A DNA stretch of 39,869 nt from an uncultured Clostridia bacterium (GCA_947167045.1 CAMVGO010000020.1:1-39869); one strand, 5' to 3'; shown: positions 1 through 8,294, counted from the first letter of the stretch. The notes: generated from the sequence alone by a model not told the origin. Numbers and translations are program-made.

Positions 1-1418
1 GCACCCTTCTCTTCGAAGTGGCAGTTCTGAGCAGCGATCTTGATGTTTGTGTAAGCAGCAGCCTCAACTGCAGCAGCAAGTGCTGTAGCAGGAACGCCGA
101 GAGCGATTCTGTGCTCAGCATTCTTTACGAGGGGTTTGAGCTCTTCGATGAGCTTAACTGCATCTGCAGGAATACCGCAGTTCATCTTCCAGTTGCCTGC
201 AGCAAAGATCCTGCCTGTCTTCTTGTCGTTGAGGCAGTCAATTCCGGGGAGAACCTTACCCTCGATGTACTCGAGAGAAGCGCCGCCGCCTGTGGAGATG
301 TGAGAAACCTTATCAGCATAGCCGAGCTTCTCGATAGCAGCTGCGGAGTCACCGCCGCCGATGATTGATGTGCAGTCTGCATCAGCGATTGCCTGAGCGA
401 TAGCCTTTGTACCAACTGCGAACTTCTCGAACTCGAATACGCCAGCAGGGCCATTCCAGATAACTGTCTTAGCGCCCTTGATGGCCTCAGAGAACTTAGC
501 GATTGTCTCGGGTCCGATGTCGAGGCCCTGCCATCCGTCAGGGATCTCCATTGTAGGAACTACCTTGCTGTTAGCGTTTGCATCGAAAGCATCAGCAACA
601 ACTGTATCTGTAGGAAGAAGGAGCTTAACGCCCTTCTCTTCAGCCTTAGCGAGGATCTCCTTAGCGAGGTCAACCTTGTCAGCCTCGAAGAGGGAATCAC
701 CGATCTTGCCGCCCTGAGCGCCGATGAATGTATAAGCCATACCACCGCCGATGATGATGGTGTCAGCCTTGTCCAAAAGGTTTGTGATAACGCCGATCTT
801 GTCGGAAACCTTAGCGCCGCCGAGGATGGCAACGAACGGTCTTGCCGGATTGTCAAGTGCGCCGCCGATGAAGTCTATCTCTTTCTTGATGAGGTAGCCG
901 CAAGCGGAAGGAAGGAAATTAGCGAGACCTGCTGTTGAAGCATGAGCACGGTGAGCTGTACCGAATGCATCGTTTACATAGAGGTCAGCCATAGAAGCGA
1001 GCTCAGCTGCGAACTTAGGATCGTTCTTTGTCTCTTCCTTGTGGAAACGGACATTCTCGAGCATGAGGATCTCGCCATCCTTAAGAGCAGCAGCCTTAGC
1101 CTTTGCATCTTCGCCGATAACGTCAGCAGCCAGAGTAACGGGCTGGCCGAGAAGCTCAGCGAGACGGTCTGCTGCGGGCTTCATGGAGAACTTAGCCTCA
1201 GGTCCGTTCTTCGGACGGCCGAGGTGTGATACGAGGATAACCTTTGCCTTGTTGTCTACGAGATACTTGATCGTAGGGAGGGCACCCTTGATACGCTTGT
1301 CATCTGTGATCTTTGTGCCTGTTTCCTTGTCGAGCGGTACGTTAAAGTCAACGCGGACTATAACTCTCTTGCCGGCTACGTCTAAATCTTCGACGCTTTT
1401 CTTGTCATACATTGCCAT
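1..1418 (-). CDS. pgk-tpi: Phosphoglycerate kinase-triosephosphate isomerase fusion, 3' end outside window
   Basis: Glycolytic enzyme of the cytoplasm. Residues 1 to about 398 read as a full phosphoglycerate kinase (1,3-bisphosphoglycerate + ADP to 3-phosphoglycerate + ATP): VRVDFNVPL near the N-terminus, SHLGRPK, the [13 protein letters not shown] loop, [18 protein letters not shown] and the C-terminal GGGDS and [14 protein letters not shown] motifs. Where PGK normally ends ([10 protein letters not shown]) the frame continues without a stop into [11 protein letters not shown] and later [10 protein letters not shown], the N-terminal strand and substrate-binding Asn/Lys motif of triosephosphate isomerase. 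About 70 TPI residues lie inside the window. The start is the ATG at 1418, preceded by AGGAG at 11 bases. Fused PGK-TPI is known from Thermotoga. The TPI active-site His and Glu lie outside the window, so activity of that half cannot be judged here. Confidence 0.93.
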   Translation of the reverse strand, partial: MAMYDKKSVEDLDVAGKRVIVRVDFNVPLDKETGTKITDDKRIKGALPTIKYLVDNKAKVILVSHLGRPKNGPEAKFSMKPAADRLAELLGQPVTLAADVIGEDAKAKAAALKDGEILMLENVRFHKEETKNDPKFAAELASMADLYVNDAFGTAHRAHASTAGLANFLPSACGYLIKKEIDFIGGALDNPARPFVAILGGAKVSDKIGVITNLLDKADTIIIGGGMAYTFIGAQGGKIGDSLFEADKVDLAKEILAKAEEKGVKLLLPTDTVVADAFDANANSKVVPTMEIPDGWQGLDIGPETIAKFSEAIKGAKTVIWNGPAGVFEFEKFAVGTKAIAQAIADADCTSIIGGGDSAAAIEKLGYADKVSHISTGGGASLEYIEGKVLPGIDCLNDKKTGRIFAAGNWKMNCGIPADAVKLIEELKPLVKNAEHRIALGVPATALAAAVEAAAYTNIKIAAQNCHFEEKG

Positions 1419-1498
1419 GGATTGTCACACTCCTGATTCATTATTTTGTGTTTTGGGAAGCACCCTTAATAGAGCGCCTCTTATTTACTGACTTGAAG

Positions 1499-1527
1499 AT
1501 TATACTATCTTCGCGCGATAGATAAAA
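1499..1527 (-). promoter_or_regulatory. Candidate promoter of pgk-tpi
   Basis: On the minus strand there is a perfect TATAAT at 1504-1499, with a weak -35 (TTTTAT) 17 bases upstream. The spacer carries a short inverted repeat, CTATC and GATAG around GCGCGAA, which could be an operator. About 80 bases of leader separate it from the ATG at 1418. Confidence 0.5.
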
Positions 1528-1532
1528 GCAAT

Positions 1533-1570
1533 AAAAAAGGCGAGTTTGGCGAATATTTTGCCAAACCCGC
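1533..1570 (-). terminator. Rho-independent terminator after the acyltransferase gene
   Basis: On the minus strand an 11-bp stem (GCGGGTTTGGC with GCCAAACTCGC, one G-T pair) is followed by six Ts. It lies just after the stop of the acyltransferase gene and separates it from pgk-tpi. Confidence 0.85.
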
Positions 1571-1602
1571 TCTTATTTGCGCTTAAACCAACCTAGTGAA
1601 AA

Positions 1603-2931
1603 TTATTTCTTGCCCAGGAGCACCACGATCTCGTGTATCTTGAACACCTTCTGGCCGTCGACATGGAACCTGTAGAGCTCGCCGTCCTTGTCGTAGATCT
1701 CGAAATGTTTGCCGTAGGAAGCGACAAGTCCTCTCATCGTATCGATCTCGAAGACCTTGCGCTCGAAAGGCGCACTCGAATCGAGCACCCTGTCCTTGTA
1801 CTTTTTCATCGGCTTGCCCTTCTTGTAAGGGATTCCTTCCTCTGCAGGACAGTCTGTTCCGTAGTATATGATCTCCTTATCGGTGATGGTGACCCTGCCC
1901 TTTCCCGTTTTCGCGAAAGTAAACCTGTCGAAAACCTTGAAGAGGTCGGCATTCATCTCCATCTTGAATCCGCCGGCATCAAGCTGCTCCTTAATGAGTC
2001 CCTTCTCCCATTCGGTCCACTTATGGAGATCGTCGAAAACGACGCACTGCGGGTCGACCTTCTCAATGAGACCAGTGGGAAGATATCTGGCCGCGTTGCC
2101 GCAGTTGGAGCACTGTATCATGTCGTGCTTTCCGGAATTCATATACTGCATCGTATACTCGGAACCGCACTTCGGGCAGGCGTAAGCAATGTTCTGAAGA
2201 CCTGCCGCGAGCTTCCTGCTCTTGTATGTCCTGGGATTCTCGCGGATCCAGTCGTTCTCGTTGTAATCGACTCCGTCGAGGATCTTCTGCTGGAGTTCTT
2301 CGATCGACAGCTGCTTTACCTCGTCAGAATAGATCTTCTTTACGAACTCGGCGCTGATCCTTCCCTTGCGCATGCCGGATCTGGACCATCTCGGCCATGC
2401 CATGTAGGCGCCGTGGATGTGTGCGATATAGACGGATGCGCCGGCCTTTTTCGCAAGCCTTGCGACGCCGTCATCAAATCCTATGGACTTGCCGTCGACG
2501 TGCCTCGTTGCCTCGGGATATACGATGATGACACCGTTTCTCTTCATGACGCGCATCATGGCCTTGACCGCAGCCGTATCGACTACGAACTGCTTCTTGG
2601 GGATGGCGCCGCCCAGCTTGAACCAGTGACCCCAGCCGGGAGCTCTGAATACGAATTCACCTGTTACGAAATTTGCAGGTCTTGCCTTGGTCAGACGGTT
2701 GATGACGATCGGATCAAAGTAAGACTCATGATTGGAGACGACGATGATGGGACCCTCATGCTTAACAAACTCCATGTCGGGTTTGACCTTGATGTGGGCG
2801 TAAGCACATACCAACGGCACAATTATGTGTGAACCGACAAATCCAAACCAGAATTTGCTCGGCACGCATCCTATGTCATAATCACGCGGCGCCTTGGAAC
2901 GGGAGGCCGCATTACTGGTGTTTTCCTGCAT
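1603..2931 (-). CDS. PlsC-family acyltransferase with zinc-ribbon-like insert
   Basis: The N-terminal half is a glycerolipid acyltransferase: the HX4D catalytic motif appears as NHESYFDP near residue 67, followed by a GGAIPKKQF stretch and the YPEATR substrate motif. Such enzymes acylate lysophosphatidic acid or related acceptors at the inner membrane face. Unusually, from about residue 250 it carries a four-cysteine motif (CPKCG, then CSNCG about 22 residues later) like a zinc ribbon, then about 160 residues that I do not recognise. At 442 aa it is nearly twice a simple PlsC. The ATG at 2931 has GGAG 7 bases upstream. It appears monocistronic: a TATAAT lies at 3003-2998 and a terminator follows. 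The acyl acceptor cannot be told from sequence. Confidence 0.8.
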   Translation of the reverse strand: MQENTSNAASRSKAPRDYDIGCVPSKFWFGFVGSHIIVPLVCAYAHIKVKPDMEFVKHEGPIIVVSNHESYFDPIVINRLTKARPANFVTGEFVFRAPGWGHWFKLGGAIPKKQFVVDTAAVKAMMRVMKRNGVIIVYPEATRHVDGKSIGFDDGVARLAKKAGASVYIAHIHGAYMAWPRWSRSGMRKGRISAEFVKKIYSDEVKQLSIEELQQKILDGVDYNENDWIRENPRTYKSRKLAAGLQNIAYACPKCGSEYTMQYMNSGKHDMIQCSNCGNAARYLPTGLIEKVDPQCVVFDDLHKWTEWEKGLIKEQLDAGGFKMEMNADLFKVFDRFTFAKTGKGRVTITDKEIIYYGTDCPAEEGIPYKKGKPMKKYKDRVLDSSAPFERKVFEIDTMRGLVASYGKHFEIYDKDGELYRFHVDGQKVFKIHEIVVLLGKK

Positions 2932-3035
2932 CTCGTTACTCCGTATTAATTATGTTACCCCGGAAATTATTTTGATTACCGAAGTAATTGCGTGAGTATT
3001 ATACAACATTTCGCTGTCAGGTGCTTACTGTATCT

Positions 3036-5714
3036 TTATTTCGCAGAGTCTTCCGCAACTTTTTCCTCTGCGCCGTCCTTCTTTATCTCGCCTCCGTCCC
3101 TGATGACGATGACCTTTCCGTCTTCCGCAGCGCTTCCCTGAGCGATCAGCGCCTCAGGATCTGATGTCTCTACCGCATCGATTATCGCAATGCGTCCCGG
3201 CTTTACGACGCCGTCGAGCATTGCTTCGGAGAAACGGTCCTCGACCATGGAAGTGATGACTCTTCTGAGCGGCCTTGCGCCGTACTGCGGGTCGTAGCCC
3301 TTCTTTGCCAGGAGTTCCTTCGCGCTGTCTGTGAGCACGATGTCCATGCCGAGATCCCTGATCCTTGAACCGACCTGCTTCATGAGGATGTCTACGATCC
3401 TGATGAGGGAATCCTTGCCGAGCATACGGAAGAATATGATGTCATCCACACGGTTTACGAATTCGGGCGAGAATGTCTTCTTGAGTTCGTCCAGAACGAG
3501 CTTCTTTGCCTCGTCGTAAGACTTGCCGCCGTAGAGGCCCTCTCTTGAGAGTTCGTCCTTGTCGCTCTCATCTGCCATCGCAAAACCGATCTTCCTGCCT
3601 TCGCTTCCGACCAGCATCCTGGCTCCGATGTTGGAAGTCATGATGATTATCGTGTTCTTGAAATCGACTGTCCTTCCGTGACCGTCCGTAAGCCGGCCGT
3701 CGTCCAGAACCTGGAGCATGGTGTTGAATATCTCGGGATGTGCCTTCTCGATCTCATCGAAAAGAACGACTGAATAAGGATGTCTCCTTACAGCCTCGGT
3801 GAGCTGGCCGCCCTCATCGTATCCGACATATCCCGGAGGAGCACCGATAAGTCTTGCGACATCGTGCTTTTCGCCGTACTCGGACATATCGATCCTGACG
3901 AGCGCATTCTCATTGCCGAACATTACTTCCGCAAGTGCCTTTGCAAGCTCGGTCTTACCTACACCTGTCGTACCGAGGAAGATAAACGAGCCGGAAGGCC
4001 TCTTCTCATCCTTGAGACCCAGTCTGCCTCTGCGGATGGCCTTTGAAATGGCGTGAACAGCCTCATCCTGACCGACGACTCTCTTGGTGAGCTCGGCTTC
4101 AAGGTTCTTGAGCTTCTCGGCATCGGACTCGGTGATCTTCGTTACCGGGATGCCCGTCCATTTCGCTAAGACAACGGCAACATCATCAACCGTGAGGGTG
4201 CCCGTAAAGCCTTCCTCGTCGGGCTTTACCTTATCCTGCAGGAGCACGAGTCTGTTCCTGATCTTCTCCTCTTCTTCCTTGAGAGTCTGTGCAGCCTCGA
4301 AATCCTGGCGCTCAACAGCCTCCTTCTTCTTTGCGACAACATCCGCTATCTCCCTCTCGAGATCTCCTCTTGCCTTGGAGAGCGCATAGTTGATCCTCTT
4401 TGCGGCGGCTGCCTCATCGACGAGGTCGATGGCCTTGTCGGGCAGGAACCTGTCAGAAACATATCTTGCCGAGAGTCTTACCGACTGCTCGAGGACGTCA
4501 TCCGGGATGTGGACCTTGTGATGCTCTTCGTATTTGCTCCTTAAGCCCTTCATTATCGCTATCGCATCCTCAACAGAAGGCTCTTCGACCAATACCTTCT
4601 GGAATCTTCTCTCGAGAGCATGATCCTTTTCTATGAACTTCGTATATTCGTCGAGCGTCGTTGCGCCTATTACCTGGAGCTCGTTCTTTGTAAGGAGCGG
4701 CTTCATTATGTTTGCAGCATCCATCGAACCGCCGGAGGATTCGCCTGCTCCGACCAGCGTGTGGATCTCGTCAATGAACAGAATGACATTGGGATCTGCG
4801 ACCGCCTCATCGAGCATGCTCTTGATACGGTCCTCGAATTCGCCCCTGTACTTTGAGCCTGCGACCATCGAACCCATCTCGACGCTGTAAACGACCTTGC
4901 CCTTGATGACGTCAGGAACGTCGTTCTCGGCGATCATGAGAGCGAGACCTTCTGCTATCGCGGTCTTGCCGACACCCGGATCGCCTACGAGACACGGATT
5001 GTTCTTTGTGCGCCTGATGAGTATCTGCATTACTCTGGCGATCTCCTCCTCACGGCCTATTACCGGATCGATCTTGCCCTGCTTGGCGAGCTCTGTCAGG
5101 TTCTTGCCGTACTTGTCGAGAGTCTTGTGTCCGGTCTTTCCCGATCCCTTGCCTGAAGGTTTGCGGGGACCTGCTGAAGGACCGCCCAAAGGTCTGTCGG
5201 AATCGTCATCACCGCTGTCCATGAACGGGCCGTTTCCGTTCTTTGCCTCTTCGGCCTGCTCATTGAAGATGCTGATGATGGAATCCCTTATGCCTTCAAG
5301 ATCGCATCCTGCGGCCTCAAGGCAGCTGAAGATCTCCGGATGATTGGATATCTTGCGTGACAGGATTACGAAAAGAAGGTGCTCGGGATTTACCGCTCCG
5401 CCAAAACCAGTCCTTCTGGACAGTTCAGCGGCATTCGCGAAGATCCTCCTGACGTCGATCCTTAGATTTGAAAATGCCCTGTCGGCACGCATCTTGATAG
5501 CGGCCTCGTCTATCTCGTATTCGCCGTCGACTCCGAGACGTTCCAATACTATCGACATGTCCTGGATGTTGTCGTTCAGAACCTCGCGTGCAGGCGTATC
5601 AGTTACGCACAGCGCAGAAAAAAGTATGGTGTCACGTATGAGGGAAGTATGTTTCTCCTCAGCGATAATGCTCGCCGTAACGAGCACTTTTGCAGTATCT
5701 TCAGTTATTCTCAT
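3036..5714 (-). CDS. clpC: ATP-dependent unfoldase ClpC
   Basis: Hexameric AAA+ unfoldase that feeds substrates to ClpP. Two AAA+ modules are visible: Walker A GDPGVGKTAIAEG with Walker B VILFIDEIH, and a second Walker A GTTGVGKTELAKAL with VVLFDEIEKAHPE. A middle coiled-coil domain (EREIADVVAKKKEAVERQDF) lies between them, and an IGF tripeptide in GRKIGFAMAD matches the ClpP-docking loop. The N-terminal repeat domain is quite divergent, followed by a Gly/Ser/Asp-rich linker, and there is a charged C-terminal tail, making 892 aa against roughly 810-820 in Bacillus. The ATG at 5714 has GGGAG 9 bases upstream and overlaps the mcsB stop by 14 bases, implying translational coupling. It is the last gene of the CtsR operon. 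Confidence 0.96.
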   Translation of the reverse strand: MRITEDTAKVLVTASIIAEEKHTSLIRDTILFSALCVTDTPAREVLNDNIQDMSIVLERLGVDGEYEIDEAAIKMRADRAFSNLRIDVRRIFANAAELSRRTGFGGAVNPEHLLFVILSRKISNHPEIFSCLEAAGCDLEGIRDSIISIFNEQAEEAKNGNGPFMDSGDDDSDRPLGGPSAGPRKPSGKGSGKTGHKTLDKYGKNLTELAKQGKIDPVIGREEEIARVMQILIRRTKNNPCLVGDPGVGKTAIAEGLALMIAENDVPDVIKGKVVYSVEMGSMVAGSKYRGEFEDRIKSMLDEAVADPNVILFIDEIHTLVGAGESSGGSMDAANIMKPLLTKNELQVIGATTLDEYTKFIEKDHALERRFQKVLVEEPSVEDAIAIMKGLRSKYEEHHKVHIPDDVLEQSVRLSARYVSDRFLPDKAIDLVDEAAAAKRINYALSKARGDLEREIADVVAKKKEAVERQDFEAAQTLKEEEEKIRNRLVLLQDKVKPDEEGFTGTLTVDDVAVVLAKWTGIPVTKITESDAEKLKNLEAELTKRVVGQDEAVHAISKAIRRGRLGLKDEKRPSGSFIFLGTTGVGKTELAKALAEVMFGNENALVRIDMSEYGEKHDVARLIGAPPGYVGYDEGGQLTEAVRRHPYSVVLFDEIEKAHPEIFNTMLQVLDDGRLTDGHGRTVDFKNTIIIMTSNIGARMLVGSEGRKIGFAMADESDKDELSREGLYGGKSYDEAKKLVLDELKKTFSPEFVNRVDDIIFFRMLGKDSLIRIVDILMKQVGSRIRDLGMDIVLTDSAKELLAKKGYDPQYGARPLRRVITSMVEDRFSEAMLDGVVKPGRIAIIDAVETSDPEALIAQGSAAEDGKVIVIRDGGEIKKDGAEEKVAEDSAK

Positions 5715-6741
5715 CTCTATCAACTCCCTTCAGGATCTTTCTTATTCCATTCGCTCTGTATTTCTGTGATGCCGTGCTCTGGCCCGACTTTCTGTTCGGT
5801 GCGCCCGGCTCCCACAGGATATCCATCGTAAGCTTGTCTATGGTATTCCAGGAGATCTTTATCTCACCCGAATCGTCATGGTCATGGTAGAGCCTGATCC
5901 ATGAAAGCGCCTGGAGCGCCTCTCCCCTGGAGATCATGTTCGCGTATCTCAGAGTGCCGTATGATCTTCCGTAGTTATCCTCCGCCTGTTCCTTCCTGCT
6001 GGTGATAAGTTCTTCACGGCAGGCTCTCTCCGCTTTGATAACATCCGCGATGAGCATCTCGCCCCTTCTGAGGAGCTCTTCCTCGGTAACGCCCAAAGTG
6101 TTGACGCTCGCGATGATATAGACATCGGAATCAGCGGTCTCGCCCCTTTCGGAGAACGGATACAATGTCCATTCATACTGTCTTACACGCTGCGACAGCG
6201 CCGTTATACCGCTCTCCGTTTTCGAAAGAGCAGGGATGGCGACCGTATAGAGGATCTTCAGACCCGTGCCGGCGAGCCTGACATTCGAAGTAAGGAATCC
6301 GTAATTTCCGGAGAATGCGATATCGAGCTTTTTCTCGAGATCAACCGCCAGCATCTCAGCCTTTTTGTATACGCTTATATCGTGACCCTGAGCCTGGGCC
6401 TTTATCGTCAGATGTTCGCCGCATCCCACGGTTATCGAGAGGCTCGCATCGTCATTGTAGTAGAATGCCTTTCTCTCAGGATTAGCCAGCTGGCTCGCCT
6501 CGCGACCCAGGAGCTGGAGTCTTGTGAGCTTCAATACGGTATTCCTGTCGAGATCGGCAGCGCATCCGCCAATGTATGTGTCCTTATCAACGGCTCCGTC
6601 AATAGTATCCATCAGGCTCCGGCAGTCTTTGTCATCCAGCCTCGGCATGAAGTTGTATCCTTTTATGTTCCTGACGATGCACGCTTTTGTTGAGAGGACA
6701 ACGTCGTTGTCCGCACCTTCCGTTGTATACCACTCAGCCAT
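5701..6741 (-). CDS. mcsB: McsB-family protein with degenerate arginine-kinase active site
   Basis: By position (between mcsA and clpC), length (346 aa) and overall pattern this is McsB, in Bacillus a protein arginine kinase and ClpC adaptor. Conserved framework includes DVVLS near the start, YGFLTS, GTGL and IPAL. Key residues are changed compared with Bacillus McsB as I recall it: SSRIRLARN reads STKACIVRN, NEEDHIRIQ reads GCGEHLTIK, TSCPTN with the catalytic-loop Cys reads TSNVRL, GLRAS reads GLKIL, and the YGEGS motif is absent. The C-terminal RD of the phosphoarginine switch also seems missing. It is probably a pseudokinase or adaptor. The ATG at 6741 overlaps the mcsA stop by 8 bases. 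The family call is firm; loss of activity is inference. Confidence 0.85.
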   Translation of the reverse strand: MAEWYTTEGADNDVVLSTKACIVRNIKGYNFMPRLDDKDCRSLMDTIDGAVDKDTYIGGCAADLDRNTVLKLTRLQLLGREASQLANPERKAFYYNDDASLSITVGCGEHLTIKAQAQGHDISVYKKAEMLAVDLEKKLDIAFSGNYGFLTSNVRLAGTGLKILYTVAIPALSKTESGITALSQRVRQYEWTLYPFSERGETADSDVYIIASVNTLGVTEEELLRRGEMLIADVIKAERACREELITSRKEQAEDNYGRSYGTLRYANMISRGEALQALSWIRLYHDHDDSGEIKISWNTIDKLTMDILWEPGAPNRKSGQSTASQKYRANGIRKILKGVDRDENN

Positions 6742-7387
6742 TGCTGCCACCGTCCTTTCTGCCTTTGAGTTCGTCTCTGAGCTTCGACGCAAGGATATAT
6801 TCCTCAGCATCAGCCGCGAGCTTTATGCCTTTCTCGAGTTCTTCGTCCGAGAGCATTCCGAGGTCTGCCTTCATGAGTTTTTCGATAGTCAGTCCCGAAG
6901 CGTGTTCTTTCTTCGGTTCTGCGGGACCCGGTACGGGCGCTGCCGCAGGTCCATCATCGGGTGAAGCTCCTTCAGCCGGGATCTGTTTCCTTACTGCCGC
7001 CGGAGATTCCGTTACGGTGCCTGCAGACTGTGAGGGAAGACGTCCGGTGTACTCGCTGTTGCCCTGCTGCTTGAACATCTCCCTGATGATATTCTCATTA
7101 AAGGTGTTGTAGCATTCGATGCATCCGACATGTCCTTCGTTCTCGAATTCCTTCAGAGTCATCCCGCATTTCGGACATGTAAGCGTACTGTTGCCGAAAT
7201 CTATCTCATTCTTGGCCATCTCCCTAAATGTCGAAGCTATCGCATCGAGTTCGACAAACGGATTGTTCAGAAATTCCGAAGGTCCTCTGTAGAACCCCGC
7301 GTTCTTTGCACACTGCTCACACAGGACAGTACCGTTTATCGTAAACATGGTATTGGTCAGTTCCCTGCCGCATCTTTCACATCTCAT
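6734..7387 (-). CDS. mcsA: McsA, zinc-finger and UVR-domain regulator of the Clp operon
   Basis: McsA-type protein of 217 aa. Four paired-cysteine motifs (CERCG, CEQC, CPKCG, CIEC) in the first 95 residues should bind zinc. A Pro/Ala/Glu-rich linker follows, then a C-terminal UVR domain (DEELEKGIKLAADAEEYILA, ending SKLRDELKG). In Bacillus McsA activates McsB and modulates CtsR; here its partner McsB looks catalytically degenerate, so an adaptor or redox-sensor role may dominate. The ATG at 7387 has AAAGGAG 8 bases upstream, 31 bases after the ctsR stop. Confidence 0.93.
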   Translation of the reverse strand: MRCERCGRELTNTMFTINGTVLCEQCAKNAGFYRGPSEFLNNPFVELDAIASTFREMAKNEIDFGNSTLTCPKCGMTLKEFENEGHVGCIECYNTFNENIIREMFKQQGNSEYTGRLPSQSAGTVTESPAAVRKQIPAEGASPDDGPAAAPVPGPAEPKKEHASGLTIEKLMKADLGMLSDEELEKGIKLAADAEEYILASKLRDELKGRKDGGSNG

Positions 7388-7418
7388 TTATCTTTCTCCT
7401 TTACCGGAATTCTTTATC

Positions 7419-7880
7419 TCAAGTAACCATCAGTCCCAGGAGCGCATGTTTGAAGATATCCGCCCTTAAGACCGCCCTTATGTCCGAATCGACTCTGGCA
7501 AGCGCCCTGTCGGATACCGCTGCCATGATCGCCGTTCCTTCCTTTGAAGTCATGGCGCCGACAGACACCGCGTTCATCAGAAGGTTCTTCGCCTGCTGCT
7601 GCGAGAGGTCGTCTCCCACACCGTCGATTATCGCCTTCAGGTATTCTGCGGGACCGACGTGACTTACACGCGTGATCGTGATCTGTCCTCCGCCGCCTCT
7701 CCTGCTTTCGACTATATATCCGCTTCCGCCCGAAAACCTTGTAGACAGCACATACGTGATCTGAGACGGCACGCAGTTCGCCTGCTCAGCCAGCTGGCTC
7801 CTGCAGATCGTAGCCGTTCCGTCATTCTCGTCGACCATATCCTTGATCATCTGTTCTATAACATCAACCAGTCTAGCCAC
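7419..7880 (-). CDS. ctsR: CtsR, repressor of class III heat-shock genes
   Basis: Dimeric winged helix-turn-helix repressor of clp genes. The diagnostic signature is present: QLAEQANCVPSQITYVLSTRF, then GYIVESRRGGGGQI, the glycine-rich wing that enters the minor groove and acts as thermosensor. The start is set at the GTG at 7880 (VARLVDVIEQ), with AGGAGG 8 bases upstream. That gives 153 aa, the usual length; longer upstream readings would run through the operator and promoter. It is the first gene of ctsR-mcsA-mcsB-clpC and should repress its own operon through the box at 7945-7961. Confidence 0.95.
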   Translation of the reverse strand: MARLVDVIEQMIKDMVDENDGTATICRSQLAEQANCVPSQITYVLSTRFSGGSGYIVESRRGGGGQITITRVSHVGPAEYLKAIIDGVGDDLSQQQAKNLLMNAVSVGAMTSKEGTAIMAAVSDRALARVDSDIRAVLRADIFKHALLGLMVT

Positions 7881-7938
7881 AAGATCATCCTCCTTCCGCT
7901 TGTTATCAGAGCTGCTTTGCAATTTGCTCTTTCCTGAC

Positions 7939-7961
7939 TTTGACTTTGACTTTCTTTGACT
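7939..7961 (-). promoter_or_regulatory. CtsR operator with extra half-sites
   Basis: On the minus strand AGTCAAA-GAA-AGTCAAA matches the CtsR direct-repeat consensus (RGTCAAA-NAN-RGTCAAA) exactly at 7961-7945. It is followed at once by further overlapping GTCAAA/GTCA copies in 6-base steps down to about 7933. It sits just downstream of the -10 of the ctsR promoter, over the expected transcription start, as for a blocking repressor. Confidence 0.93.
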
Positions 7962-7967
7962 AATGAG

Positions 7968-7996
7968 ATTATGGTACTGTTCCGGCCATTTGTCAA
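7968..7996 (-). promoter_or_regulatory. SigA-type promoter of the ctsR operon
   Basis: On the minus strand TTGACA (7996-7991), a 17-base spacer and CATAAT (7973-7968). Position and overlap with the CtsR box fit control of ctsR-mcsA-mcsB-clpC. Confidence 0.92.
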
Positions 7997-8009
7997 CCCG
8001 CGGAAACAA

Positions 8010-8174
8010 CTTCCTGTGTTTTGCCGCACCTGAAAGTCAAAAAGTCCTCCGCCGTTCCCTGCGGTCCGTATTCAGATCTCAGAAAATATTCAGGTTGCTT
8101 TAAGGTTTAGTTAAAGTTCGGATGCAATAATGTCATCAGAAAAGATTTGTTTCTTCATAACAGCCCCCAAAAGG
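8010..8174. other. Gene-free stretch upstream of the ctsR promoter
   Basis: The ctsR start and the DUF1846 stop are about 414 bases apart. The part nearest ctsR holds its leader, operator and promoter, and the part nearest DUF1846 holds two hairpins. In this middle part I see no supported gene. A 51-codon plus-strand reading frame from 8129 has no ribosome binding site and runs through both hairpins, so I do not call it. Confidence 0.5.
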
Positions 8175-8204
8175 AAAGCCCGGACCCGGAAGTGTCCGGG
8201 TTTT
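8175..8204 (+). terminator. Hairpin with T-tract, plus-strand orientation
   Basis: AAAGCCCGGAC and GTCCGGGTTTT form an 11-bp stem (one G-T pair) with an 8-base loop, running into a T-tract on the plus strand. Read on the minus strand the trailing bases are less T-rich. Neither neighbour is transcribed on the plus strand, so its client is unclear: an unannotated short plus-strand RNA or a remnant are both possible. Confidence 0.5.
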
Positions 8205-8239
8205 CTGTGTCTGTATGCGGCAAATAGTTTCAGGTCTAC

Positions 8240-8271
8240 AAAAAAGCCCGCACCATGCCGGCACGGACTTT
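8240..8271 (-). terminator. Rho-independent terminator after the DUF1846 gene
   Basis: On the minus strand a 12-bp stem including wobble pairs (AAAGTCCGTGCC with GGTGCGGGCTTT) is followed by a run of Ts at 8245-8240, 24 bases after the stop at 8295. Confidence 0.85.
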
Positions 8272-8294
8272 TCGAAAACAAATTAAGTTAAACC

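Noticed and set aside
1633..2832. 399-codon plus-strand open frame
   Set aside because: It is antisense to the acyltransferase gene, shows no domain, has no ribosome binding site, and arises from the codon bias of the real gene.
7881..8009. N-terminal extension of CtsR by 43 residues
   Set aside because: It would translate the operator and the region at the promoter; the GTG at 7880 has an ideal ribosome binding site and gives the family's normal length.
8129..8284. Short plus-strand open frame
   Set aside because: No ribosome binding site, and it passes through two terminator hairpins.
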